64,000 bases of DNA from Nitrospira sp. (GTDB lineage Bacteria; Nitrospirota; Nitrospiria; Nitrospirales; Nitrospiraceae): the NCBI GenBank assembly GCA_018242665.1, contig JAFEBL010000003.1, positions 103,060-167,059 of the forward strand. The letters are read 5' to 3'. Shown in pieces: positions 39,382-49,239 of this stretch. The position numbers and the translations under genes are program-made. A model generated the notes under the pieces. That model was not told the DNA's origin and did no database searches. It was given only the letters and a program-made list of their open reading frames with translations. How positions within the stretch are numbered: the first letter of the stretch is position 1; each line of letters begins with the position of its first letter.

Positions 39382-39397
39382 AGAAGGACTACACACC

Positions 39398-42262
39398 ATG
39401 TCGGTTCATCCACTTCGTCCCAGGCCTCGACAACCGGAGCTCGCGCTGGACCCGAACATCCTGCATGTGTTGCCGGCTAACATCGCCGTGCTGGATGCGC
39501 AGGGGACGATTCTCGCGGTCAACGAAGCCTGGGAGCGGTTTGCCGCGGCCAACGGTTTCGTCGGCGACGCCTATGGCGTGGGACTCAACTACCTGCGCAT
39601 TTGCGATGCGGCAGCTCCCAATTCCGATGCCACGCAGGTGGCGCAGGGCATCCGGCATATCCTGGACGGCACCATTCGCGCCTTCTCGTATGAGTACGAA
39701 AGCTCAAGCCCCTTCTTACGTCGCTGGTTCCGCCTGATCGTGACACCGATGCAAGGCCACCGGAGTTATGGCGCCGTCGTCATGCACATCAATGTCTCGG
39801 ATTTGAAGCAGGCCGAAGCCGCCATGCACCAGAGCGAAGCGAGACTGCGTGCGATCGTTGACACGGCCGTGGACGGCATCGTGGTGATCAATAACCGGGG
39901 CACCATCGAATCCGTGAACCCGGCGGTCACCCGCATGTTCGGGTACAGCCCGGAACAATTGATTGGGCAAAACGTCAAGTTGCTCATGCCCGACCCCTAC
40001 CATACGGAACACGACCAATATCTGCGCAATTACCTGTCGTCGGGCCAGAAGAAAGTGATCGGCATCGGACGAGAGGTCTTGGGCCTTCGCAGTAACGGCG
40101 TCTCATTCCCCATCGAATTGGCCGTGAGCGAGATGCTCGTCGATGGCGCTCAAAAGTTTACCGGCATCGTCCGAGACATCTCGTCCCGCAAGCAGGCCGA
40201 AGCGCAATTCCAGCAAGTCGTGGAATCCGCGCCGAACGGCATGTTGATGATCGACCCGCAGGGCAGGATCACGCTGGTGAACAAGCAGGTCGAACAGATG
40301 TTTGGCTATATGCGAGAGGAGATGCTGGGGAAGCCGGTGGAGATGTTGATCCCCGAGCGGTTTCGCAACGACCATCCCGCTCATCGTACCGGCTATTTTT
40401 CCGCCCCGACTTCGCGGGTCATGGGGGCCGGCCGAGAGTTGTTCGGCCTGCATAAGAACGGCCACGAGTTTCCCGTCGAACTCGGACTGAATCCGATCGA
40501 TACGCCGACCGGAAAACTCGCGCTGGCCTCAATCGTCGACATCTCGTTGCGCAAACGTTCGGAGAATGCCCTCTCCAAAGCCACCCAGGATCTGGAATGG
40601 AAGAACTGGGAATTGTCCGAAGCCCGCGACCAGGCCGTGCGGGCCGGCCAGGCAAAGACCGAATTCCTAGCCACGATGAGCCACGAAATCCGCACCCCCA
40701 TGAACGGGGTGATCGGCATGACGACCCTGTTACTCGATACCGAGTTGACCGCGGAGCAACGGGGGTATTTGGATACGCTGAAACATTCCGGTGAGTCCCT
40801 GTTGCGCATCATCAACGACATCTTGGACTATTCTAAGATCGAGGCCGGCAAGTTCACCATTGAGCACATCCCCTTCGATCTCCGGCTGACCATCGAAGAC
40901 ACACTGGATATCCTGGCGCCCATCGCACAGGGACGAGAATTGGAACTGGTCGGGCTGATCGATGCCCAGACGCCGCGAACGGTGATCGGCGATCCAGGAC
41001 GGATCAGGCAAATTCTCACCAACTTGGTCGGCAACGCCATCAAGTTTACCGAGAAGGGGGAAGTGCTGATCCAAGTGCTACAAACGGACGAAGGCGACGG
41101 CTCCGTTACCCTGCGATTCGAGGTGATCGATACCGGCATCGGCCTCACCCTGGAAGCCCAGGCAAAAATGTTCCAGGCCTTTTCGCAGGCCGACAGCTCG
41201 ACGGCACGCAAATACGGCGGCACGGGGCTTGGCCTCTCCATTTGCAAACGTCTCGTCGAGCTGATGGGCGGGCAGATCGGACTCCAGTCGATGCCAGGCA
41301 TGGGAACCTGCATCTCCTTCACGGTGAAGCTCGGCACTCCGCAAGAAGGCACCGCTCCCATCGCCCCACCCTTGCCCGTGAAAAATCTCAACGGCCTACG
41401 GGTCTGCCTGGTGGACGACAACGCCACCAATCGAAGCTTGCTCCAGTACCATGTCTCAGCCTGGAACATGCACCACGAGAGCGCGGTGGATGGGCCCTCG
41501 GCGTTAGCCCTGTTGAAGAAGGCTGCTGAAGAGGGCATCCCGTTTGATCTCGCCCTCGTCGATGTCACGATGCCGGATATGAGCGGCCTGGAGCTCTGCC
41601 GTTTGATTAAGCAGGATCCCGCCATCGCGAAGACACAGGTCATCCTGCTCACGGCCTCGGGGCAACGCGGAGACAGCGCCACGGCCAAGGAAGTGGGCGC
41701 CACTGGGTACCTGACGAAACCCATTCGCGAACGTCATCTGGCGGATTGCATTCGCCTCGCCCTTGGTCGAGAGGGCCAAGGAGACGAGAAGGCGCAGCTG
41801 ATCACGCGGCATACCTTGACGGAAGCGAAGGCTCGCACCGTCCAGCGTGTGCTGGTGGTGGATGACAATCCGATCAACCAGCGCGTGGCCGTGAAAATGC
41901 TCGAGAAACTGGGATGTCGCGTGGATCTCGCGGGAAACGGCATGGAGGCCTTGGCCGCGGTGTGCCGTCATCCCTATCCCTTGGTCTTCATGGACTGTCA
42001 GATGCCGGACCTCGACGGATTCGAAACCACCCGCTTGATTCGTTCTCAAGAACAACCGGGAACGCGCCTGCCGATCATCGCCATGACGGCCAATGCCATG
42101 GCGGGCGACCGCGAAGCTTGTCTGAAGGCCGGCATGGACGATTTCATCAGCAAACCGATCATCGTCGAGGAACTGCGAGCGAAAGTGGCGCACTGGTTGC
42201 CGGACGCCACGCCGGAAGTCCGGACCGCGTCTGCCGGGGATGACGCGCTGAGAGACGCATAG
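39398..42262 (+). CDS. Hybrid histidine kinase, three PAS, two receivers
   Basis: A 954-aa soluble kinase, 16 bases after the 1611-aa kinase gene. It has three PAS domains (about 18-140, 145-270, 270-390), the second FixL-like (VDGIVVINNRGTIESVNPAV); HisKA with His429 (MSHEIRTPMNGVIGM); HATPase (about 480-640); and two receivers with intact phosphoacceptors Asp722 (DLALVDVTMPDMSG) and Asp866 (LVFMDCQMPDLDG). From HisKA onward it is clearly a paralogue of the preceding kinase, probably by tandem duplication. ATG 39398 follows AGAGAAGGA; longer frames run back into the preceding gene and are not supported. Confidence 0.92.
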   Translation: MSVHPLRPRPRQPELALDPNILHVLPANIAVLDAQGTILAVNEAWERFAAANGFVGDAYGVGLNYLRICDAAAPNSDATQVAQGIRHILDGTIRAFSYEYESSSPFLRRWFRLIVTPMQGHRSYGAVVMHINVSDLKQAEAAMHQSEARLRAIVDTAVDGIVVINNRGTIESVNPAVTRMFGYSPEQLIGQNVKLLMPDPYHTEHDQYLRNYLSSGQKKVIGIGREVLGLRSNGVSFPIELAVSEMLVDGAQKFTGIVRDISSRKQAEAQFQQVVESAPNGMLMIDPQGRITLVNKQVEQMFGYMREEMLGKPVEMLIPERFRNDHPAHRTGYFSAPTSRVMGAGRELFGLHKNGHEFPVELGLNPIDTPTGKLALASIVDISLRKRSENALSKATQDLEWKNWELSEARDQAVRAGQAKTEFLATMSHEIRTPMNGVIGMTTLLLDTELTAEQRGYLDTLKHSGESLLRIINDILDYSKIEAGKFTIEHIPFDLRLTIEDTLDILAPIAQGRELELVGLIDAQTPRTVIGDPGRIRQILTNLVGNAIKFTEKGEVLIQVLQTDEGDGSVTLRFEVIDTGIGLTLEAQAKMFQAFSQADSSTARKYGGTGLGLSICKRLVELMGGQIGLQSMPGMGTCISFTVKLGTPQEGTAPIAPPLPVKNLNGLRVCLVDDNATNRSLLQYHVSAWNMHHESAVDGPSALALLKKAAEEGIPFDLALVDVTMPDMSGLELCRLIKQDPAIAKTQVILLTASGQRGDSATAKEVGATGYLTKPIRERHLADCIRLALGREGQGDEKAQLITRHTLTEAKARTVQRVLVVDDNPINQRVAVKMLEKLGCRVDLAGNGMEALAAVCRHPYPLVFMDCQMPDLDGFETTRLIRSQEQPGTRLPIIAMTANAMAGDREACLKAGMDDFISKPIIVEELRAKVAHWLPDATPEVRTASAGDDALRDA

Positions 42263-42369
42263 CCGGCCCGCCGCGTCACGTCCCACCACCCTTCCTGAAC
42301 GATCTCACGATTGACAGAACTCCACGCGCCCACTAGGATACGGCCTCACCAAGGAGGATCCGTACCAGC

Positions 42370-42927
42370 GTGAGTCATCCGTCTCCATCCCATACCCCGT
42401 CATCCCCATCCGCTTCGGTCCATCGCGTTGAGCAGCTTTTCGAAATCCTGATCTTCGGCAGCCGTTGGATTCAGGCGCCGCTGTACGGCGGACTGATCGT
42501 CGCGGAACTCCTCTATGCCGCCAAGTTCCTCACGGAACTCTGGCACATGATCGTCCATTTCCGCGAGGAAAGCGAAACCCTCTTCATGCTTGGTGTGCTG
42601 TCACTCATCGATGTCACCATGGTGGCCAACCTCTTGACCATGGTCATCATCGGCGGGTACGCGACATTTGTCAGCAAACTGGACCTTGAAACCCATCCGG
42701 ACCGGCCGGAATGGCTCACCCATGTGGATCCCGGCACCATCAAGATCAAGCTGGCGGCCTCGCTGGTCGGTATTTCCAGTATCCACCTCCTCAAGGCCTT
42801 TGTGGACGTGACCAACGAAAACCCCGAACACATCAAGTGGAAAATTTTTATTCACATGACCTTCCTGGGTTCGGCGATCTTCCTGGCCTACACTGACAAA
42901 CTGATGCAACGAGACCGGAAACACTGA
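42370..42927 (+). CDS. YqhA-family (TIGR00645) inner membrane protein
   Basis: A 185-aa membrane protein with about four helices (around residues 30-55, 75-100, 130-148 and 160-175). The motifs LFEILIFGSRWIQAPLYGGL and ATFVSKLDLETHPDRPEWL are typical of the YqhA/UPF0114 family, whose function is unknown. The start is GTG at 42370 after AAGGAGG. It follows the second hybrid kinase by 107 bases on the same strand, but a functional link is only a guess. Confidence 0.82.
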   Translation: MSHPSPSHTPSSPSASVHRVEQLFEILIFGSRWIQAPLYGGLIVAELLYAAKFLTELWHMIVHFREESETLFMLGVLSLIDVTMVANLLTMVIIGGYATFVSKLDLETHPDRPEWLTHVDPGTIKIKLAASLVGISSIHLLKAFVDVTNENPEHIKWKIFIHMTFLGSAIFLAYTDKLMQRDRKH

Positions 42928-43236
42928 CACCTTCCCGAGACCGTGGTGGACGGCCCATTGTGGGGATGCACGGTCTACGGTGCGCGGTCACGGCGTATCA
43001 TTTGAGATACGCGCTGTATCAATTCTGATAAGCGCCGCCCATGTTACCCTACGCATTCACTCGTAGCCCCTCGCCAATCCGCTCACTACAGGCGCCCGCT
43101 CGATACGATGCCAACGGCGACTCGCCTTGCTCTCCAAGGCATGTGCCTTGCCTGGTCTACTTGCAGGATTGCTCACGTCGTCTCGCTATCGCCCACGCGA
43201 CGGCTTGACGAGAATACTGATTCGCGAGGAGTGCCC
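42928..43236. other. Intergenic region with alternative hairpins upstream of the patatin gene
   Basis: This 309-base gap holds two adjoining hairpins: GCGTATC-ATTTGA-GATACGC (42993-43012) and GCGCT-G-TATCA-ATTC-TGATA-AGCGC (43011-43035). They share two bases, and GGCGTATCA (42992-43000) can pair instead with TGATA-AG-CGCC (43026-43036), so the structures exclude one another. No T-run follows. In the remainder I see only the ribosome site (GCGAGGAG, 43224-43231) of the gene at 43237. An in-frame ATG at 43108 could lengthen that gene but has no ribosome site. Confidence 0.45.
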
Positions 43237-46200
43237 ATGAACACACCTGTCGCTCCACCTGCCCCCCCCCTCTCGCTCGGCGAGATTCTGATGGAGGAAA
43301 TCGAACTGTTGGACGGCCCCTTCCCTGACCACCACCCCATCAAAGCAGCGCTGGCAAAAAAAAGACAGGAACCGGATCCGGTCAAACAAGTGGAGCTGGA
43401 CAAGGAGGTGCTCGTCGCACTTCGCCGGCACATCCATGGCAACCATCCGAAACGGGCGGGTCTTTGCCTTTCCGGCGGTGGGATACGGAGCGCAACCTTC
43501 GGGCTGGGAGTCTTACAATCGCTGGCCAAGCTGCAACTGCTAGACAAATTTGACTATCTGTCCACCGTCTCAGGCGGCGGCTATATCGGCAGTTGGCTCA
43601 CGGCCTGGATGCACCGGCACCCCGAAGGCGTGAACGGAGTGATGGATGATTTGAGCAACCAGCCGAAAAACGGCGCAACGGAAGCCCCCCCGGCGGTCCG
43701 CTGGCTCAGAAACTACAGTAACTACCTCACACCGCACCTAGGATTCTTCTCCGCAGATTCATGGACCCTTCTGGGCATCTACCTGCGAAACCTCACTCTC
43801 AATTGGATGGTGCTGCTGCCGCTACTGATCTTCCCGCTCCTTGTGCCACGCTTGATGATCGCCCTCACCCAACTCACTCCCCGGACTGCCGGCCTGCCAG
43901 ATTGGGCCACATCTGGGCTACTGATCGTTGGGCTGGGTCTCGCGGTCATGGCCTTGATTTATCTCCATCTTTGCCGCCCTGCGTTACGTGAGTTTCGACG
44001 AGACCCGTGGCAGATCAAACTCGAAACGCAATCCTGGTTTCTCCGCGCCTGCCTGGCTCCCTTGATCCTCTCGGTCGGCTGCCTCACCATCGCTTGGGCC
44101 TGGTACCGCAATGGCGATGGCACGCTGGAGCACTTCACCACTCAACAGGCCATCGTCGGCGGGGCAGTGATTCACACAGGCAGTTGGCTCTTTTCGGCAG
44201 TCGTGCTCAAACGATTCAAGGCCCTGACACGGTGGTTGGTCCTGGAAACATTGGCGGTGGCCGGCACCGGCGCGATCGGCGGATTCTTTCTGCACGCGGC
44301 CCTGGCCAAACTGCCGGATGATCTGAACGAAGCACAATTTGCAGAATGGTTTGCTTTCCTCGCCCTGCCTGCCGTCTTCTTGATCTTTCTCCTGACCGCT
44401 ACGCTTTTCATCGGTGTCGCCAGCCGGCTCACCGAAGAGCAGGATCGTGAATGGTGGGGTCGCACGGGGTCCTGGATGCTGATCGTTATGATCACCTGGA
44501 TGGGACTCTCCGGAATTGTGATTTTCGGCCCTGGTCTACTCCATTGGATGACGCCACAAGTTGCCGCCTCCGTCGGCGGACTGTCCGGCTTGCTGACACT
44601 GATTTTGGGATTCAGTTCGCGAACCACGGCTCAGCAACAGGAGGAACGGTCGACCCTTACCGTGTTCACCGATCTGGCAGTTCGCGCCGCCGCGCCGTTG
44701 TTCATGGTCTGCGTTCTGATCGCGCTGGCCCTTGGCACCAGCTGGCAGTTGGACCTGCTCGCGCACCAGTATGATCAGCATCTATCCGACCGCGCGCACC
44801 CCCGGATAACAGGCCTTGGCATCTGGACTGATCCGTGGGGGCACGATCAGACCCTGCACAATACGCCGTTGTGGCTGCTGTCGCGCTTTAGCGTGACCGT
44901 CTTCGTGATCGGGTTCCTCATGTCCGTTGTCATCAACATCAACCGGTTCTCGCTGCATGCGATGTATCGGAATCGTCTGATTCGTGCCTATCTCGGGGCA
45001 TCACGCAATCAAAAGGACCGCGAGCAAAGCTTCAACCCATTCACCGGCTTCGACAATCTCGACAACCCATCCATGAGCGACATGCGCTTCGACGAGGTGC
45101 GTCTCGCCCGCTGGTTCCATGAGCGAGAGACATCCGAGCATTCCGTCGTGCCGACATTGGCCGCCTATCTGCGCCTGACGGATCCGACGCCGGAACAAGA
45201 GGCGTCACTGCGCGCCCAACTGCTGCAAGATTTGAAGCAGCCTCCGGTTCAAACGCGCCTGAACGAAGCCGCCCAACAACTTCGTCCCGGTCCGGACTGC
45301 CGGGCCAGATTGACCGCCTTGCAGGTGCCGGACACCGCTGCCGGTCAGAAAGCCGCCAAATGGTTGGCCGATCTCTTCGTGAAACGATTCCATCAACGGA
45401 GCCCCAGGCTGCTGCATGTGATCAACATCGCCCTCAACCTGGTCAAGGGCGACAACCTGGCGTGGCAACAACGTAAGGCGCAATCGTTCACGATCAGTCC
45501 GCTGCACAGCGGAAGTTGGAACCTCGGCTATCGGCGATCCGAAGAGTACGGGGCCAACCACTATATCAATCAACCCCTGTCGCTCGGCACGGCCTTGGCC
45601 ATCTCAGGAGCGGCCGCCAGTCCCAACATGGGGTACCATTCCTCCTCCGCGGTGACGTTTCTGTTGGCCCTTTTCAACATTCGTCTCGGCTGGTGGCTGG
45701 GCAACCCTGGAAAGGCAGGCGCGACGACCTACCGAAAGGCCTCGCCGAACTGGTCGATTCGCCCGCTGCTGGCCGAAGCGTTCGGGCTTACCGACTCCTG
45801 CCATCCCTACGTCTATCTGTCTGACGGCGGGCACTTCGAGAATCTGGGTCTGTACGAAATGGTCTGCCGCCGCTGCCATTGTATTCTCGTCGTCGATGCC
45901 GGCTGCGACCCGCGACTCGCCTTTGAAGATTTCGGCAACGCCATCCGCAAGATCCGCATCGATCTGGGAATCGATATCGAGATCAACCTCGACCAGATCG
46001 CCCGATCGGCCGAGTCTGGAAGCAGCACCCGTCACCATGCCATCGGGATGATCCGGTACGACAAGGTCGATGACAATGCCACCGCCGGCACACTGGTCTA
46101 TCTCAAGCCATCGCTGACCGGCAGCGAGCCTACCGACGTGCTGGATTATGCCGCCCGCCATCCGGGCTTTCCCCATGAACCGACCTCCGATCAGTTTTTC

Positions 46201-47256
46201 GACGAAGCTCAATTCGAATCCTATCGCCGCCTCGGAGAACACATCGCCCAACTCGTGCTGCGCCCAGCGCTTGAGCGCCGCATACAGGAATTTTCCAACC
46301 TCTGCCATGCCTTGCGCTCCTACTGGATGACCATCCCGCCGGGGATGCAGGAGTCTTTCCTGGGCGAAACGGATGACCTGAAAGACCTCGAACGATTGCT
46401 ACGAGACGACCCAGATCTCCTTCGCTATGATCTAGAGATCTATCCGGAACTCTGTTCGGTGTTCGGCATCGACCCAGGGAGCGTAGCGCCGAATCCCCGT
46501 GCCGCATTACACACCTGCAACCTGCAGATTCAGCTCATGGAACAGGTGTATTTGGCGGTGAAGTTGGAGGATTACCACGGCCATGCGCTCAACCGCGGCT
46601 GGATGAATCTCTTCCGGCGATGGACCTGTTCAGCCACGTTCCGCCTGTTCTGGCCCACCGTCTGCAGCATGTACAGTCAGCAGTTTGTGCGATTTGCCGA
46701 GCAGCATTTTAATCTCTCGATCGAACAGGCCGCACTTCTGGAGCCGCTGGGGACGGCCAGTGATTTGACGCCGCTGTTTCGTGATCTGTCCATCGACTGG
46801 TCCTCCGCACCGGACTATGCCCACACCTTCATGCACGTGCTCGCGCACCCCCTCCCGCTGGAGGAAGTCACGGACAAGCCGCCGAAACTCGCCGCCTGGC
46901 AACTCCGCCTTCCAGCGCTCGACTCGCAGACCGGACCGGTCGGTCAGGGGGAGATCCTGGCCGTAGTCGCGGCCACGCGTCTTTCCGTCCCGGAACACCG
47001 CCTTGGATTGTACGGATGGGTTCGCCCGGCCTATCGTGGACTGAGACACGGACACCGCCTGTTCGGAAAGGCCATCGAGGAACTGATCGCGGCGTACCCC
47101 AACCACAACCTGATCGTCGACTTAGGCCCAATCGATCCGGCCTGGGCCGGCACATCGATCCGCAATGTCGGCTGGCTTCGGTTTTACGAACAATTGGGCT
47201 TTACGCGGGATCGTTCAAATCCAGACCGGTTCCAGATGACTCGGGTGTTGAAATGA
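43237..47256 (+). CDS. Patatin-like phospholipase with membrane insertion and C-terminal GNAT domain
   Basis: A 1339-aa protein. Patatin features are the oxyanion motif SGGGIRS (residues 79-85), the nucleophile Ser112 in STVSGGGYIG and the catalytic Asp863 in YLSDGGHFENLG. Between serine and aspartate lie about 750 residues, including roughly ten membrane helices (about 185-580) and a helical soluble part, so the catalytic domain is split by a membrane insertion. The last 120 residues (about 1221-1339) are a GNAT acetyltransferase domain (LYGWVRPAYRGLRHGHRLFG, then VGWLRFYEQLGF). A lipid-acting enzyme at the membrane is likely; the acetyl-transfer partner is unknown. ATG 43237 follows GCGAGGAG. 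Confidence 0.85.
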   Translation: MNTPVAPPAPPLSLGEILMEEIELLDGPFPDHHPIKAALAKKRQEPDPVKQVELDKEVLVALRRHIHGNHPKRAGLCLSGGGIRSATFGLGVLQSLAKLQLLDKFDYLSTVSGGGYIGSWLTAWMHRHPEGVNGVMDDLSNQPKNGATEAPPAVRWLRNYSNYLTPHLGFFSADSWTLLGIYLRNLTLNWMVLLPLLIFPLLVPRLMIALTQLTPRTAGLPDWATSGLLIVGLGLAVMALIYLHLCRPALREFRRDPWQIKLETQSWFLRACLAPLILSVGCLTIAWAWYRNGDGTLEHFTTQQAIVGGAVIHTGSWLFSAVVLKRFKALTRWLVLETLAVAGTGAIGGFFLHAALAKLPDDLNEAQFAEWFAFLALPAVFLIFLLTATLFIGVASRLTEEQDREWWGRTGSWMLIVMITWMGLSGIVIFGPGLLHWMTPQVAASVGGLSGLLTLILGFSSRTTAQQQEERSTLTVFTDLAVRAAAPLFMVCVLIALALGTSWQLDLLAHQYDQHLSDRAHPRITGLGIWTDPWGHDQTLHNTPLWLLSRFSVTVFVIGFLMSVVININRFSLHAMYRNRLIRAYLGASRNQKDREQSFNPFTGFDNLDNPSMSDMRFDEVRLARWFHERETSEHSVVPTLAAYLRLTDPTPEQEASLRAQLLQDLKQPPVQTRLNEAAQQLRPGPDCRARLTALQVPDTAAGQKAAKWLADLFVKRFHQRSPRLLHVINIALNLVKGDNLAWQQRKAQSFTISPLHSGSWNLGYRRSEEYGANHYINQPLSLGTALAISGAAASPNMGYHSSSAVTFLLALFNIRLGWWLGNPGKAGATTYRKASPNWSIRPLLAEAFGLTDSCHPYVYLSDGGHFENLGLYEMVCRRCHCILVVDAGCDPRLAFEDFGNAIRKIRIDLGIDIEINLDQIARSAESGSSTRHHAIGMIRYDKVDDNATAGTLVYLKPSLTGSEPTDVLDYAARHPGFPHEPTSDQFFDEAQFESYRRLGEHIAQLVLRPALERRIQEFSNLCHALRSYWMTIPPGMQESFLGETDDLKDLERLLRDDPDLLRYDLEIYPELCSVFGIDPGSVAPNPRAALHTCNLQIQLMEQVYLAVKLEDYHGHALNRGWMNLFRRWTCSATFRLFWPTVCSMYSQQFVRFAEQHFNLSIEQAALLEPLGTASDLTPLFRDLSIDWSSAPDYAHTFMHVLAHPLPLEEVTDKPPKLAAWQLRLPALDSQTGPVGQGEILAVVAATRLSVPEHRLGLYGWVRPAYRGLRHGHRLFGKAIEELIAAYPNHNLIVDLGPIDPAWAGTSIRNVGWLRFYEQLGFTRDRSNPDRFQMTRVLK

Positions 47257-47330
47257 CAGGCGTGATCCGGCCGATTGAAAATGGGCCATGTCGATTCGAC
47301 GGGCATCGAGGTCAGGTCAAGCTGTCAAGG

Positions 47331-47741
47331 TTATGAAGCGGTGGGGGAACTCGAATCACACACGGCATGAGACCGCACCGGCCCGATAAGGGCCCGAACT
47401 CCAAGCAACAGGCGATCTACGCTGAAGGGTTTCTCCAAGGTACCATGCGCGCCGAAGATTGCGGCAATTTTGAGAATATCGTAGCCCTGCACCGCCTGCC
47501 CCGAGATGGCCAGGACCTTCACAGGCACATGCTGGCTGTGCAGCCGGCGGATCGTTTCAAGACTATCCTGCACGGGCACATACACGTCAAGGATCACAAC
47601 TTCGGGAGAGTCACGCTCTCTGGTTTGTAGCGCCTGCCGGCCATCCGCAGCTTCGATGACACGGTATCCTTCCATTTCGAGCACGGTCCGCAGCCAACGA
47701 CAAATCTTCTCGTCATCGTCAGCAACCAGAATCAGCGCCAC
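47331..47741 (-). CDS. Single-domain response regulator (receiver only)
   Basis: A 136-aa receiver with no output domain. The acidic residues (LILVADDDEK), the phosphoacceptor Asp (VVILDVYVP, about residue 51), the Ser switch (VLAISGQ) and the Lys (GTLEKPFS) are all present, so it should accept phosphate. It lies 18 bases downstream of the LuxR regulator gene at 47760 and ends the operon led by the giant kinase, so it may be a phosphate sink or relay for that kinase. Confidence 0.88.
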   Translation of the reverse strand: MALILVADDDEKICRWLRTVLEMEGYRVIEAADGRQALQTRERDSPEVVILDVYVPVQDSLETIRRLHSQHVPVKVLAISGQAVQGYDILKIAAIFGAHGTLEKPFSVDRLLLGVRALIGPVRSHAVCDSSSPTAS

Positions 47742-47759
47742 CAGCCCCTCACCTCGGCG

Positions 47760-48440
47760 TCAGGCACAATCTTCCGCAGAAAATCCCCCGCTCGGCAATG
47801 TCCTCGCATAAAGGGTCGCCACCTGCGATCGTCGCGAAATCCCCAACTTGGAATACATATTGGAAATATAGTTTTTCACCGTTTTGTCTGAGAGCGACAG
47901 GGCCAGAGCGATCTCCTTGTTCGTCTTGCCTTCCGCCACGAGCGGCAACAGGCGCCGCTCCTGCGGCGACAGTTCGGCCATGCAGGCCGTCGACAAACCA
48001 TTGGCCATGTCCCGCACTTCCATCAAGACCTCGCCGATCAGTTGCGGCCCCATGAGCTGATGGCCCTCGACGACCCGTCGGATCGCGTGGCGCCACATCG
48101 CTACCGGCGTATCTTTCAATACGTACCCTTCCGCGCCCGCCGCGATCGCCTCCCGGATGACGACGGGATCGTCGTACACGCTGAGGATGAGCACCTTCGT
48201 ACCCGGCCTCTCGACCACCAACCGACGACAGGCACGGACCCCGGACCCGTCCGGCAAACTGATATCCAACAACACCACGTCCGGCACCAGCCTCTCGACC
48301 AATTCCAGGCCTTCCGCTGTCGAGGTGGCCTCGCCGACGATACGGAACTCCCCCGTTCGATTGAGCTGCTCCCTGAGCCCCAGGCGGGCCATGCGGCTAT
48401 CGTCAATCAAAACAACGCGATATACATGCTGCCCATCCAT
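47760..48440 (-). CDS. NarL/FixJ-type response regulator
   Basis: A 226-aa regulator with an intact receiver (VLIDDSRMARLG, phosphoacceptor in VVLLDISLPDGSG, Lys in GYVLKDT) and a C-terminal LuxR helix-turn-helix (LSPQERRLLPLVAEGKTNKE and LSDKTVKNYISNMYSKLG). ATG 48440, after AGGGAGAGGG, gives the normal family start; the frame upstream is not conserved. The output domain closely matches the degenerate-receiver regulator at 33786, so the two may bind similar sites. Confidence 0.92.
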   Translation of the reverse strand: MDGQHVYRVVLIDDSRMARLGLREQLNRTGEFRIVGEATSTAEGLELVERLVPDVVLLDISLPDGSGVRACRRLVVERPGTKVLILSVYDDPVVIREAIAAGAEGYVLKDTPVAMWRHAIRRVVEGHQLMGPQLIGEVLMEVRDMANGLSTACMAELSPQERRLLPLVAEGKTNKEIALALSLSDKTVKNYISNMYSKLGISRRSQVATLYARTLPSGGFSAEDCA

Positions 48441-48600
48441 CGCCCTCTCCCTGATCCTCAACCATGCGGCGTGTTTCGCCGCATGTAGTCTCGGCGGAGC
48501 GGGCACGTAGGAATATCGGCAGAAGATGGATTTGACTGTCGGCATTCGGCTGACAGTGCAGCGACGTACGGATGAACCAGGACGGAGTACGGGAAGACCC

Positions 48601-49239
48601 TTAGTCGATGAGCCGCGCTTCAATCGCGTAGCGGATCAACTCACCGGTGCTCCCGCATGACAGTTTTTCCAGAATCCTGGCCCGATAGGTACTGATGGTT
48701 TTCACGCTGAGCCGAAGTTCCTCGGCGATCAAGGATACCGATTTGCCCTGCCCCAGCAAACGAAGCACTTGCAGTTCGCGGTCCGACAATCTGGCGTGCA
48801 AGGATTCGTCCGCACCGGTTTCCAGGGCGCTTGCCATCTGTTCCGCCAGCGCCGCAGTAATGTACCGCCCGCCCTGCAAGACCCGCATGACGGCCGCTAG
48901 CAATTCGGAGGGGGCACTTTGCTTGGTCAAATATCCCGACGCGCCGGCTTTGATCGCCCGCATCGCAAATTCCTTTTCCGGATACAAACTCAACATGAGC
49001 ACCGGCAGGCGAGGTTGCAACAGTTTGGCCTCTTTCAACACCTCCAACCCATGCTTATCCGGGAGAGCGATATCGAGCACCATCACATCCCACGGCTGGC
49101 GACGAACGGCGGCCAACGCCTCTTCGCCGTTCCTGGCCTCGAAGATCTCTGAGCACAGTTGCTCCTCTTCCAACAATTCACGCACTCCCCGTCGGACAAT
49201 CGGATGATCATCCGCGAGCAGACATCGCCATTTATTCAT
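48601..49239 (-). CDS. NarL/FixJ-type response regulator overlapping the giant kinase gene
   Basis: A 212-aa regulator with an intact receiver (LLADDHPIVRRG, VMVLDIALPDKHG, Lys in GYLTKQS) and a LuxR helix-turn-helix (LSDRELQVLRLLGQGKSVSL and LRLSVKTISTYRARILEKL). The start ATG 49239 is preceded by GGAGG and overlaps the end of the kinase gene by eight bases. The two are therefore translationally coupled, and this is the best candidate for the cognate partner of that HisKA_3 kinase. Confidence 0.93.
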   Translation of the reverse strand: MNKWRCLLADDHPIVRRGVRELLEEEQLCSEIFEARNGEEALAAVRRQPWDVMVLDIALPDKHGLEVLKEAKLLQPRLPVLMLSLYPEKEFAMRAIKAGASGYLTKQSAPSELLAAVMRVLQGGRYITAALAEQMASALETGADESLHARLSDRELQVLRLLGQGKSVSLIAEELRLSVKTISTYRARILEKLSCGSTGELIRYAIEARLID

